This document shows, one piece after another, positions 37,272 through 45,871 of a stretch of 61,011 nucleotides of DNA; within the stretch, counting starts at the first letter, position 1; the number at the start of each line of letters is the position of its first letter. A program made the position numbers and the translations under genes. The DNA is from an uncultured Gammaproteobacteria bacterium (GTDB taxonomy: Bacteria; Pseudomonadota; Gammaproteobacteria; Steroidobacterales; XN24). The stretch is taken from contig CAMYOC010000050.1 in assembly GCA_947259915.1 (NCBI GenBank), positions 1 through 61,011 of the forward strand, in the 5' to 3' direction. The notes under the pieces are model-generated. The model did no database searches. It was given only the letters and a program-made list of their open reading frames with translations, and was not told the DNA's origin.

Positions 37272-37852
37272 GTCTGATCCTCCGCTGCCCTCGCCAGCGC
37301 GAATATGCCCTTCAATTCCCGAAAATGCTCGTGATAATCCATGCCGCAACCAAACACGTATCGGTCCGGCACTTCCAGACCGATGATATCGGCCTCAGCG
37401 CCGGCAGCGCGACGATCGTGCCGCTTGCGTACCAGGGCCGCAGTGACAACACGATCTGCCGCCTGCTCGCGGCAATAGGCGGCGATCTCCATCATGGTAA
37501 TGCCCTCATCGAGGATGTCGTCGACGATCAACACCGTCCTGCCGTGTAGCGACAGCCTCGGCCGGGCCAACCAGTTGAGCCGCCCGCCACGCGTGCCGCC
37601 GGCATAACGGGTGGCGTGGACGTAATCGAGCTGATGGAGGAAATTCAGCCGGCCGCTCAGCCAGACCGCGGGGATCATGCCGCCGGTCATGACCGCCAGC
37701 AGGATCGGGTCGCTCGTCGCCATCTGTGCGGAAATGGCCGCCGCCATCTGGTCCAGCGCCCGCTCGATCGCGATCGGCTCATGGATGATCTCGGCCTCGC
37801 GCCGGACCCGCTCCAGGTCTCCGGCGGTGATGGTGGATGATCCGGTTCCCAT
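37268..37852 (-). CDS. hpt: Hypoxanthine-guanine phosphoribosyltransferase
   Basis: Converts hypoxanthine or guanine plus PRPP to IMP or GMP. 194 aa from ATG 37852; GTG two codons upstream is an alternative. The PRPP loop is VLIVDDILDEGITM, with AVMTGGMIPA near residue 55 and a KRHDRR segment. Between nagZ and the MTIP gene, so purine released by MTIP can be salvaged directly. Confidence 0.93.
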   Translation of the reverse strand: MGTGSSTITAGDLERVRREAEIIHEPIAIERALDQMAAAISAQMATSDPILLAVMTGGMIPAVWLSGRLNFLHQLDYVHATRYAGGTRGGRLNWLARPRLSLHGRTVLIVDDILDEGITMMEIAAYCREQAADRVVTAALVRKRHDRRAAGAEADIIGLEVPDRYVFGCGMDYHEHFRELKGIFALARAAEDQT

Positions 37853-37859
37853 GCTCACC

Positions 37860-38903
37860 CTACCCGTCCAGGACCAGGTCGGGACGCTCCATCAGGTGCG
37901 CCACCACGCTGCATGCCTCGCGCCATCGTGCAGAGGCGCACAGTTTGTCACGAGAACTCTCGCCTCGACCGTGGAGGTGCGCGAGACGCACCTGGCTGGC
38001 CGGTTCCGCATAATCTTCCAGAGCTTCGACCAGCGTCGCCGCAGCGGCCCGATCGTTGCAGACCAGCACCATGTCGCAGCCCGCCGCCAGGGCACGGTCC
38101 GCGCGCTCGGCGATGTCCCCCATGGCCACAGCCGCCTGCATGCTCAAATCGTCGGAGAAGATGACACCGTGAAAACGCATCCGGCCTCGCAGCTCATCCC
38201 TCAGCCACCAGCGGGAAAAGCTGGCCGGCACCGTGTCCACCTCGGAGTAAACCACATGGGCGGTCATGACCGCCTCGAGCCCTGCGCCGATCAGACGCTC
38301 GTAAGGCAGCATGTCATCGGCGATATCCGCATAAGGCCGATGGTCCACAGGCAGCGCCTCGTGGGAATCCGCCACCACCGCGCCATGACCGGGGAAATGC
38401 TTGCCGGTCGCCATCATGCCCGCCTCCCGCATTCCGCGTATAAAGCGGCCGGCCAGCTCTGCCACCACGTCCGGCGAACGATGGAAGGCGCGGTTACCGA
38501 TCACCGAACTGATCCCGTAGTCCAGATCGAGCACCGGCGCGAAACTCAGGTCTACGCCGAGCGCGCGCAGCTCAGCGGCCATCAGCCAGCCGGCAGCCTC
38601 GGCGCTGTTGCGCGCCGCGGCCGGGTCCAGATCATAGTGACGACCGATCAGATGCGCCGGCGGCAGCGGCATCAGCGCCTCACGGAAACGCTGTACACGA
38701 CCACCCTCCTGGTCTACTGCCACCAGCAGTCCGGGTCTGCGTATGTCATGGATTTGCGCGCTGAGTCGGGCCAGCTGCTCAGGCGACTCGTAGTTGCGCG
38801 AAAACAGAATGACGCCGCCGACCGCCGGATGGCGCAACAACTCCCGATCCTCGGCATCGAGTTCGAGACCCGCCACATCCAGCATCACCGGGCCCAGGGT
38901 CAT
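37860..38903 (-). CDS. nagZ: Beta-N-acetylglucosaminidase NagZ
   Basis: Cytosolic family GH3 enzyme that removes GlcNAc from recycled anhydro-muropeptides. 347 aa. Substrate motif VDQEGGRVQRF (63-73), KHFPGHG (168-174) with catalytic His174 and nucleophile D251 in FSDDLSM. No signal peptide, as expected. The ATG at 38903 overlaps the L,D-transpeptidase stop as ATGA, putting peptidoglycan recycling beside a cross-linking-type enzyme. Confidence 0.96.
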   Translation of the reverse strand: MTLGPVMLDVAGLELDAEDRELLRHPAVGGVILFSRNYESPEQLARLSAQIHDIRRPGLLVAVDQEGGRVQRFREALMPLPPAHLIGRHYDLDPAAARNSAEAAGWLMAAELRALGVDLSFAPVLDLDYGISSVIGNRAFHRSPDVVAELAGRFIRGMREAGMMATGKHFPGHGAVVADSHEALPVDHRPYADIADDMLPYERLIGAGLEAVMTAHVVYSEVDTVPASFSRWWLRDELRGRMRFHGVIFSDDLSMQAAVAMGDIAERADRALAAGCDMVLVCNDRAAAATLVEALEDYAEPASQVRLAHLHGRGESSRDKLCASARWREACSVVAHLMERPDLVLDG

Positions 38904-39400
38904 GCGTCCTCCTCGATATCCACCAGGGTGCCCACCGGCACGCGCTCGAACAGCTCGATGATGTCCGCGTTGCGCATACGCACGCAGCCATGAGACGCCA
39001 TCACCCCCATCGGCTCGCTATCCGGCGTGCCGTGGACATAAATGTAGCGGCGCATACTGTCCACCGCACCAAGACGATTGCGGCCCACTTCACATCCGCT
39101 CAGCCAGAGTATGCGGCTCAGGATCCAGTCGCGTTGCGGATAGCGGTCCGCAAGCTCGCGGGTCCAGATCTCACCGGTCGGACGGCGTCCCACCAACACC
39201 GCGCCCGGGGGCAGGCCAGCGCCGATCTTTGCGCGGATCACGTGCCGACCGCGAGGTGTCTGTTCGCTATCGCGCTGCTCACCCGGCCCGAGGCGCGCCG
39301 TCGACACGGCATAGCGTTGGCGCTCGTGTCCGTCGCCGATCAGAAGAAGGCTTTGTGTTTTCAGACCGATGACCAGGCGCGGCGTATCCAGCTCAGGCAT
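38900..39400 (-). CDS. YkuD L,D-transpeptidase-domain protein without a signal peptide
   Basis: 166 aa YkuD-fold protein. The active site is intact: H123 (YVHGTPDSEPMG) and SHGCVR with C139. The ORF begins MPELDTPRLVIGLKTQSLLL with no signal peptide or membrane helix, so a cytosolic place is suggested, unlike classical periplasmic transpeptidases. Coupled to nagZ by an ATGA overlap and to the CYTH gene by an 8-bp overlap. It might trim or exchange peptide stems during recycling; that is inference. Confidence 0.88.
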   Translation of the reverse strand: MPELDTPRLVIGLKTQSLLLIGDGHERQRYAVSTARLGPGEQRDSEQTPRGRHVIRAKIGAGLPPGAVLVGRRPTGEIWTRELADRYPQRDWILSRILWLSGCEVGRNRLGAVDSMRRYIYVHGTPDSEPMGVMASHGCVRMRNADIIELFERVPVGTLVDIEEDA

Positions 39401-39869
39401 CGGCCCAACTCGCGTACGGTCGATCGGCCAGCATCAGATTGTAGTAGCGCGCATCGCCGGTGACCTCGGCGCCGAGCCAGGGCGGATGCGGGAAAGCCTG
39501 GTCCTCGGATTCGAGCTCGATCTCTGCGACCAGCAGCCCGGCATTGGCGCCGAGGAATTCATCGACCTCCCAGTGCTGGCCACTATGGTCCAGATGATGA
39601 CGCAGCTTCTCTACTGTCCGCCCCGCGCAATACTGCTCCAGCATAACGCGCGCGTCCGCGAGGGGCAGCGGATACTCGAACTCGCTGCGGCTGGCGCCGA
39701 TGGTGATGCCTTTTAGATTGAGGCTGGCGTCCTCGCCGGCTATTCGCACCCGTATCGAACAGACAGGACTCTCGGCCAGGTAACCCTGGACCATAGGCTG
39801 AACGCGCGTCACCGCGCCACGCCAGTCATCGGAGGCCAACAAGAATTTGCGTTCGATCTCTATGCCCAT
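39393..39869 (-). CDS. CYTH-domain phosphohydrolase
   Basis: 158 aa single CYTH domain. The signature EIERK (residues 4-8; E4, E6, K8) and alternating basic/acidic strands (SIRVRIAGEDASLNLKG; LVAEIELESED) build the triphosphate tunnel. Such stand-alone bacterial proteins are often inorganic triphosphatases; class IV adenylate cyclase activity is possible but less likely. ATG 39869 was chosen for the conserved MGIEIERKF start, 4 nt after the rlmD stop. Confidence 0.88.
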   Translation of the reverse strand: MGIEIERKFLLASDDWRGAVTRVQPMVQGYLAESPVCSIRVRIAGEDASLNLKGITIGASRSEFEYPLPLADARVMLEQYCAGRTVEKLRHHLDHSGQHWEVDEFLGANAGLLVAEIELESEDQAFPHPPWLGAEVTGDARYYNLMLADRPYASWADA

Positions 39870-39873
39870 CAGA

Positions 39874-41193
39874 TCAATCCCGCTCGAACAACGCGATGGA
39901 CTCCACGTGAGCCGTGTGCGGAAACATATCCATAATGCCAGCACCGCGCAGACGGAATCCGTGCTGGCTCACCAGTATCCCGGCGTCCCGCGCCAGCGTA
40001 CCCGGGTGGCAGGACACATAAACCAGACGCCGCGCCCCGGTCTGGGCAACGGCCGGCAGGATCTCCTGAGCCCCGGCGCGGGGTGGATCGAGGAAAACCG
40101 CGTCGGCAGGCTCCCGCAGCCAAGGCAAATCCGAGCAATCCTCGAACAGATTGGCCGGATGGAATTGCGCCTGCGCGGACAGTCCATTGCGTTCGGCGTT
40201 GGCGCGGGCGCGGTCGATCAGTGCCGCATCGCCCTCTATGCCGACAGCGGCGGCGCCGAGACGCGCGATGGGCAAGGTGAAATTGCCGAGGCCACAGAAC
40301 AGATCGAGGATGCGCTGACCCGGCTCGGGTGCCAGCAGTTCCATCGCCCTGCTGACCATCTTGCGGTTGAGTGCGCCATTGACCTGGATAAAGTCCGTCG
40401 GCAGGAACTCATATTCGAGGTCGAACTCCGGCAGGCTGAAGCGCAGCGACGTTGCCGACCCTCCAAGCGGACGCACCGTGTCGGGTCCCTTTGGCTGCAG
40501 ATACAGATCCACATTGTGGACCCGTTCGAATGCTTCCAGTCGCTCCAGATCCTGAACGGTCGGCGGATCCAGCACGCGGAGCACAAGCGCGGCGCGGTTC
40601 TCGGCCACCGAGACCTCGACCTGGGCCAGCCGGCGCCGGATGCTCAGGGATCCAATGAGTTCGGCCAGCGGGTGGATCAGCTGATCGGCCGGTGGCGCCA
40701 GCACCGGGCAGGCATCAAGATCGGCCACATAGGATTTTGCCCGTTCACGGAACCCGACCAGCACGCGCCCCTTTTTGTCCACATACCTGACGCCGAGACG
40801 CGCCCGCCGGCGATACCCGGCATCCGGGCCGGTCACGGGTGGGAACATCGTCGCGGGCTCGACCTGGCCAATCCGCTGCAGATTATCCAGCAGCACCTTT
40901 TGTTTCGCTGCCCGCTGTCCCGGCCCCGACAGATGCTGCAGGCTGCATCCGCCACAAACACCGAAATGCGGGCACAGCGGCTCGACCCGATCAGCTGCCG
41001 CCTCGATCAGCGCGACCGCTCTGCCCTCATCGTGATTGCGCCGCCGTTTCAGACAGATCACATCCACGGTCTCGCCGGGCAGCGCGTCTTCCACGAACAT
41101 GATCTTGCCCTCGGTGCGGGCGACGCCACGCCCATCCTGAGTCAGATCGACGATGGTCATCCGCTGCGACTCGCGCTGACCGGCGGCTCTCAT
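39874..41193 (-). CDS. rlmD: 23S rRNA (uracil-1939-C5)-methyltransferase RlmD
   Basis: 439 aa SAM-dependent methyltransferase. N-terminal TRAM domain (about 10-65), then Fe-S cysteines C74, C80, C83 (LCPHFGVCGGCSLQ) and a fourth near residue 160 (DACPVL). Catalytic domain motifs are FLPTDFIQVN, LDLFCGLGNFTLP, FLDPPRAGA and the nucleophile loop VSCHPGTLARD. The ATG at 41193 overlaps the exonuclease stop as ATGA. Confidence 0.96.
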   Translation of the reverse strand: MRAAGQRESQRMTIVDLTQDGRGVARTEGKIMFVEDALPGETVDVICLKRRRNHDEGRAVALIEAAADRVEPLCPHFGVCGGCSLQHLSGPGQRAAKQKVLLDNLQRIGQVEPATMFPPVTGPDAGYRRRARLGVRYVDKKGRVLVGFRERAKSYVADLDACPVLAPPADQLIHPLAELIGSLSIRRRLAQVEVSVAENRAALVLRVLDPPTVQDLERLEAFERVHNVDLYLQPKGPDTVRPLGGSATSLRFSLPEFDLEYEFLPTDFIQVNGALNRKMVSRAMELLAPEPGQRILDLFCGLGNFTLPIARLGAAAVGIEGDAALIDRARANAERNGLSAQAQFHPANLFEDCSDLPWLREPADAVFLDPPRAGAQEILPAVAQTGARRLVYVSCHPGTLARDAGILVSQHGFRLRGAGIMDMFPHTAHVESIALFERD

Positions 41194-41966
41194 GCACCCG
41201 CATCCCAGGCGGACAAAAACGCCTGCAGATGTGCGCGGCCATCCTCTTCGAGCAGCTTGCGGATGCGCTCGAGTTCCGCTTCATGCTCGGAGCGGTCGAG
41301 CCGCCCGCGCATCAGCTCGAAACGCAGATAGACGAGGAAGGTATTGAGCACGTCGGTTTCACAATAATCGCGTATGTCGCCGATACCGCCCTCCAGGTAA
41401 CTCGGCCAGACCTGGTCCCCGCTCATACCCAGCTTCCCCGGCAGACCGAGGAGTACCGCGATCTCATCAAGCCTAGCCGCCGCCCGGGGCTGGAAACCCG
41501 CCAGCACGTCCATCACGTCGGTATGCCGCCAGTGATAGCGGCTGAGATAGTTGTTCCAGCGGAACGACTGTTCCCGGTCTCCGGTCTCCCAGTAGCGCGG
41601 TGCGGAAATGTGATGCCGCAATGCCCGGTAATGCAGGACCGGCAGATCGAAGCCTGACCCGTTCCAGGAAACCAGATCGGGCGCGTAACGCTCGATGCCA
41701 TCGTAAAAGCGCTGGATCAGCTCGGCTTCGTCAGCATCCGGCTCGCCGAGGCTCCAGAGTCTCATCTCGTCGCGGGTACGCAACAGTACCGATACCGCGA
41801 TCACCCGATGCTGATGCAGTGGCAGGAACTCGTTGCCGGTCTTCTCCAGGCGCTGGGCGAACATGACTTTGGCCACCGTCGCATCATCGAGCTCACTCAA
41901 ACCCAGATAGCGCCGCCCGAACTCCACGTCCGGGATCGTCTCGATATCGAAAACAAGGCAATGCAT
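41190..41966 (-). CDS. PolB-like 3'-5' exonuclease family protein
   Basis: 258 aa DnaQ-fold exonuclease of the predicted PolB-exonuclease-like group. Motif ExoI FDIETIPD (6-13; D7, E9), ExoII SWNGSGFDLPVLHYRAL and ExoIII DYCETDVLNT keep the acidic residues. No polymerase domain. Substrate unknown; conserved next to rlmD in many gammaproteobacteria. It begins 4 nt after the acpS stop. Confidence 0.9.
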   Translation of the reverse strand: MHCLVFDIETIPDVEFGRRYLGLSELDDATVAKVMFAQRLEKTGNEFLPLHQHRVIAVSVLLRTRDEMRLWSLGEPDADEAELIQRFYDGIERYAPDLVSWNGSGFDLPVLHYRALRHHISAPRYWETGDREQSFRWNNYLSRYHWRHTDVMDVLAGFQPRAAARLDEIAVLLGLPGKLGMSGDQVWPSYLEGGIGDIRDYCETDVLNTFLVYLRFELMRGRLDRSEHEAELERIRKLLEEDGRAHLQAFLSAWDAGA

Positions 41967-41970
41967 CGGT

Positions 41971-42381
41971 TCAGCCCGCGCCTGCTGACGGCGCTTGTAC
42001 CCAGTCCTGCAACAGCACTGCGACGGCGACCACGAGCCCCGCCTCGTCGGTCAGCGAGATATGCCCGTCGCCGATCCCGAGCTCGCGCCGCCGTTCCTCG
42101 CCGCGCGCCGAATAGATGATCTCGGGCTTACCCCAGCTGTTTTGCACCACGCCAACATCGCGGATCCACATGCCGTGGGCAAAGCCGGTGCCCATAGCCT
42201 TGACCACCGCCTCCTTGGCAGCAAAGCGCATGGCGAGAAAGCGAGCCGGGCGACGTTGACGCCGATAGGCCTCGAGCTCGGCCGGCAGCAGCAGACGCCG
42301 CACGAAATGTTCGCCAAACCGTTCCAGGGTCCGCTGCACCCGGTCCAGACGCACCACATCGGTGCCGATACCGAATATCAC
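41971..42381 (-). CDS. acpS: Holo-ACP synthase
   Basis: Transfers phosphopantetheine from CoA to acyl carrier protein. 136 aa. [11 protein letters not shown] (5-15) holds the metal-binding Asp; [15 protein letters not shown] is the catalytic helix. The usual SxS-H motif is replaced by [10 protein letters not shown], within known variation. GTG start at 42381 overlaps the pdxJ stop as GTGA. Last of the lepA-acpS block shared with E. coli. Confidence 0.94.
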   Translation of the reverse strand: MIFGIGTDVVRLDRVQRTLERFGEHFVRRLLLPAELEAYRRQRRPARFLAMRFAAKEAVVKAMGTGFAHGMWIRDVGVVQNSWGKPEIIYSARGEERRRELGIGDGHISLTDEAGLVVAVAVLLQDWVQAPSAGAG

Positions 42382-43115
42382 CTGAGACGGGCCTCGACCA
42401 TCAGCCGCTTCATCTCTATCACCGCGGTCGACAAGCCATCGAAAATCGAGCGGGCGATGATGGCATGGCCGATATTGAGTTCGCGGATCTCGGCGATGCG
42501 CGCGATGGGCTGGACGTTATGGTAGTGCAGCCCATGACCGGCGTTGACATGCAACCCGATGCTGTCGGCCAGCTCGGCGGCTGCGCGGATCCGTTCGAGT
42601 TCCTGCTGGCGGATGTCTTCGTCCCCGGTATCGGCGAACGCGCCCGTATGCAGCTCGATGACCGGCGCACCCACGGCGCGCGCGGCTTCGACCTGGATCT
42701 CGTCCGGATCGATAAACAGGGACACGCGCATCCCGGTCCCGGACAGCGTCTGGCAGGCGGCCCTGATCCGGTCTTCATGATCGGCCACGTTGAGACCGCC
42801 CTCGGTGGTCAGTTCCTCGCGCCGCTCCGGGACCAGACATATGTCGTGGGGACGGATGGCGCAGGCAATTTCCAGCATCTCGTCGGTGACCGCCATCTCC
42901 AGATTCATGCGGGTCTGCAACACGCCGCGCATGGCACGCAGGTCCCGATCCTGGATATGACGGCGATCCTCGCGCAGATGCAGGGTGATGCTGTCCGCGC
43001 CAGCCTGTTCCGCCATCAGAGCCGCATAGACGGGATCCGGATAACGGGTCCCCCGGGCTTGCCGGATCGTGGCCACGTGGTCGATGTTGACGCCAAGCAG
43101 GATGTTCTTTTTCAC
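42378..43115 (-). CDS. pdxJ: Pyridoxine 5'-phosphate synthase
   Basis: Final ring-closing enzyme of DXP-dependent vitamin B6 synthesis. 245 aa TIM barrel. [22 protein letters not shown] (8-29), [15 protein letters not shown] and [12 protein letters not shown] are intact. It starts 42 nt after recO, the largest gap between era and acpS. Same order as E. coli era-recO-pdxJ-acpS. Confidence 0.97.
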   Translation of the reverse strand: MKKNILLGVNIDHVATIRQARGTRYPDPVYAALMAEQAGADSITLHLREDRRHIQDRDLRAMRGVLQTRMNLEMAVTDEMLEIACAIRPHDICLVPERREELTTEGGLNVADHEDRIRAACQTLSGTGMRVSLFIDPDEIQVEAARAVGAPVIELHTGAFADTGDEDIRQQELERIRAAAELADSIGLHVNAGHGLHYHNVQPIARIAEIRELNIGHAIIARSIFDGLSTAVIEMKRLMVEARLR

Positions 43116-43157
43116 GTTATCAGCTTACCGCAACGACCGGATGCCCCGATGCCCGGC

Positions 43158-43901
43158 TTATTCTGCCAGAATCTCGCCCGCCGGGCCGCCGGCACGCATG
43201 GCCCGCAGCACCTCACGGCTTTTTAGCGGTCGCCCCCCCAGATAAATATCCAGCGTCCGTTGCAACACGTGGCGCAGCTCCCGCAAGGTCTGCTCGTCGT
43301 CGAGTTCTTCTGCCGCCAGTGCCAGCAGCGAGCTGCCCCGCACCAGGAGTCCCTGATCACCGCCCTCATGCAGCGGCACCGCCCCCAGTTCGGGCACGTA
43401 TCGATACATGCCGTCGGCAGCCAGCGGCTGACCCTCCGTATCCGCGATCAGATTGAGACCGTAGCCCATCGCATTCAGCAGCCGTTTCTCGAATACCCTG
43501 AGCACCGCTGCCTCCGGCTTGCCGGCGCCCAATTCCGCGAGCGCCCGTTCATAATCTGCGAAAGTCTCCGGATGCGCGTCATGCTTCTGCAACAGACGCA
43601 ACAGCAGTTCGTTGAGATAGAACATGCTCAGCAGCCGCTGCCCGGTGGTACGCAAAGACGGACCGCGTGGCTCGGCGGCGGTCAGCGTCTGCAGCTCGCC
43701 GTTGCCGCGGCAGCTCACCAGCATCGGGCGGAACGGCTCCAGCGACTCGCGCCGCCGGCCGGGCCGGCGCGACCCGCGAGCCACGGCAGCAACGCGGCCA
43801 TACTCGCGGGTGAATAACTCGACGATCTCGCTGCTGTCGCGGAATGGCCGATGATGGAGCACCCAGGCGGGCTCCAGCTCGATACGCCGTTGCTCACTCA
43901 T
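43158..43901 (-). CDS. recO: DNA repair protein RecO
   Basis: Mediator that loads RecA in the RecFOR pathway. 247 aa: N-terminal OB fold (WVLHHRPFRDSSEIVELFTREYGRVAAVARG), then a helical domain with MFYLNELLLRLL. The zinc-finger Cys set of some RecO proteins is absent, as in E. coli. The ATG at 43901 overlaps the era stop as ATGA. Confidence 0.94.
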   Translation of the reverse strand: MSEQRRIELEPAWVLHHRPFRDSSEIVELFTREYGRVAAVARGSRRPGRRRESLEPFRPMLVSCRGNGELQTLTAAEPRGPSLRTTGQRLLSMFYLNELLLRLLQKHDAHPETFADYERALAELGAGKPEAAVLRVFEKRLLNAMGYGLNLIADTEGQPLAADGMYRYVPELGAVPLHEGGDQGLLVRGSSLLALAAEELDDEQTLRELRHVLQRTLDIYLGGRPLKSREVLRAMRAGGPAGEILAE

Positions 43902-44791
43902 TCCTGATCAAAACCGAAGCCCTGCAGCTCCCGCTCGCGATCTGCCCAATTCTCTTTGACCTTTACTCTCAGATCCAGGTGGACGCTGCAGGCGAAGTGC
44001 CGCTCCAGGTCCTGCCGGGCCGCGGTTCCGCACGCTTTTAGCTGAGCGCCGCCCTTACCGATCACGATGCCTTTCTGGCTGTCCCGCTCGAGCCAGACCA
44101 CGGCGGCGATCCGGCGCAGGCTGCCGGTGCTTTCCATCGCCTCGACCTCGACAGTCAAGCCATAGGGTATCTCGTCGCGCAAGCGCAGCATGAACTTCTC
44201 GCGGATGATCTCCGCCACCTGAAAGCGTTCGCTGCGATCACTCAGCTGCTCCTCGGGGAACAGGGGCGGGCCTTCCGGCAGGCGTTCGATGAGGCTGGAG
44301 CGCAGCGTCTCCAGGTTGGTGCCTTGCGGCGATGAAATCGGGATGATCTCGGCGAAATCGGCCCGTGCGCTGAGCTGTTGGAGATACGGCATCAGCGCAG
44401 ACCGCGGCTGTACCTTATCGACTTTGCTCACCGCGGCGATCAGGGGCCGCCCACTGGCAACAGCACGATCGAGCACATCCTGGTCCTCGTCGCGCCACTG
44501 CATTGCCTCGAATACCGTAACGACGATATCCGCATCCGTCATCGAACTCGAGGCCGCCCGATTCATCGCGCGGTTCAGCGCTCGCTTTTGACCCCGGTGC
44601 AGACCCGGCGTATCGATAAACATGATCTGCGCCTGCGGCCCGGAGTCGATGCCGAGGATGCGGTGCCGGGTCGTCTGTGGCTTGGGCGTTACGATGCTCA
44701 CTTTGTGGCCCAGCAGTGTATTGAGCAGGGTCGATTTACCCACGTTGGGGCGACCCACCAGGGCCACAAACCCACAGCGGAACTCAGACAT
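43898..44791 (-). CDS. era: GTPase Era
   Basis: Essential GTPase in 16S rRNA maturation and 30S assembly. 297 aa: G1 GRPNVGKS (13-20), G3 DTPG, G4 SKVD, then a C-terminal KH domain with KGIVIGKGGAQLKACG. The ATG at 44791 overlaps the rnc stop by 8 bp; a TTG four codons upstream is possible because GAGG lies directly against the ATG. Coupled to rnc, fitting joint work on rRNA. Confidence 0.96.
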   Translation of the reverse strand: MSEFRCGFVALVGRPNVGKSTLLNTLLGHKVSIVTPKPQTTRHRILGIDSGPQAQIMFIDTPGLHRGQKRALNRAMNRAASSSMTDADIVVTVFEAMQWRDEDQDVLDRAVASGRPLIAAVSKVDKVQPRSALMPYLQQLSARADFAEIIPISSPQGTNLETLRSSLIERLPEGPPLFPEEQLSDRSERFQVAEIIREKFMLRLRDEIPYGLTVEVEAMESTGSLRRIAAVVWLERDSQKGIVIGKGGAQLKACGTAARQDLERHFACSVHLDLRVKVKENWADRERELQGFGFDQE

Positions 44792-45467
44792 CCTCTGTCT
44801 CAAGCAACGCGATCATCGCGGCGGCGGCCGCCTGTTCCGCCTGTCTGCGGCTGCGTCCTTCGCCGGCGGTACGCAGCGCGAGTTCCGGGAGTGCACAGGC
44901 CGCGGTGAACCGCTGTCGGTGGTCTTCGCCAGAGACCGCCTCGATCTTATAGGCAGGCAAGCTCCGGCCGCGGGCCTGGAGCCTTTCCTGCAGCCGCGTC
45001 TTCGGGTCCTTGAGTTCATCATGAGGCGGCAGCGCATCGAGGCGGCTGCGCAGCAACCGCACCACCAGGTCGCGAGCGGCCTGGTAACCGCCATCCAGAT
45101 AGACCGCGCCAAGTACCGCCTCGAAGCAGTTGGCCAGGATCGATGCGCGTCGATGACCACCGCTTTTCAACTCGCCCGGACCGAGCGTGATCCGCTCTCC
45201 GAGCGATAGTTCGGCGGCGAGCTCAGCGAGGGTTTCCCCACGCACGAGGTGGGCCCGTAGTCGGCTCAAATAGCCTTCGTCGGCCTCGGGCAGCGCATCA
45301 TAAAGGGCCTGCGCCACCACCATGCCCAACAATGCGTCGCCGAGGAACTCGAGACGTTCATTGTTGCGCCCGCCGGCGCTGCGATGAGTCAGGGCCTGCT
45401 CAAGCAGTGACAGATCCCGGAAACGATATGCGAGCGCCCGCTCTGACCAGCGTGGCGCGACCGTCAA
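44784..45467 (-). CDS. rnc: Ribonuclease III
   Basis: Cuts double-stranded RNA and processes rRNA precursors. 227 aa. The signature NERLEFLGD (36-44) and a second acidic patch (ANCFEAVLGAVYLDGG) form the catalytic site; a double-stranded RNA-binding domain follows (about 157-225, ending RQAEQAAAAAMI). The start is TTG at 45467, overlapping the DUF4845 stop as TTGA. E. coli autoregulates rnc by 5' leader cleavage; here the leader position is a coding gene instead. Confidence 0.96.
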   Translation of the reverse strand: MTVAPRWSERALAYRFRDLSLLEQALTHRSAGGRNNERLEFLGDALLGMVVAQALYDALPEADEGYLSRLRAHLVRGETLAELAAELSLGERITLGPGELKSGGHRRASILANCFEAVLGAVYLDGGYQAARDLVVRLLRSRLDALPPHDELKDPKTRLQERLQARGRSLPAYKIEAVSGEDHRQRFTAACALPELALRTAGEGRSRRQAEQAAAAAMIALLETEDV

Positions 45468-45829
45468 CGCGCGATCTCGACCTTATTGTCGAAGACCAGC
45501 AGCAGATACAGATTGGCGACGTAGTTCACCCGCGCCTCGTAAGAAGCATCGACCAGATAGCCCTCGGCGCTGCGGGTGATCTTCAGGTCCTTGGCCGAAA
45601 TCCGGCGCACGCTGTCCACGTCGAATCGGCGTCCGATCGCCTTGCGGATATCCACGATCGAGGGCCGGTTGCCGTCGAGCTCCGTCTTGGCTTTGGTCAG
45701 GGCCGATTTGACGTCCATGCTCTCCAGATAGACCGGCGCCAGTTTGACCCCGGCCAGGATGAACAGGCCGATAAAGGCGGCCAGGATAATGAACCCGATT
45801 ACGGTGACGCCTTGTTGTCTCTGATACAT
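45464..45829 (-). CDS. DUF4845 small membrane protein
   Basis: 121 aa. MYQRQQGVTVIGFIILAAFIGLFILAGVKLAPVYLE gives one N-terminal membrane helix of type IV pilin-like look (QQGVTVIGF), followed by a soluble domain outside the membrane. Function unknown; conserved between lepB and rnc in many gamma- and betaproteobacteria. ATG 45829 has GGAGGAG upstream, far better than the longer frame's start. Confidence 0.85.
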   Translation of the reverse strand: MYQRQQGVTVIGFIILAAFIGLFILAGVKLAPVYLESMDVKSALTKAKTELDGNRPSIVDIRKAIGRRFDVDSVRRISAKDLKITRSAEGYLVDASYEARVNYVANLYLLLVFDNKVEIAR

Positions 45830-45871
45830 GGAAAACTCCTCCTGGGCGGGACTCTTCATCACTCTGTCCCC

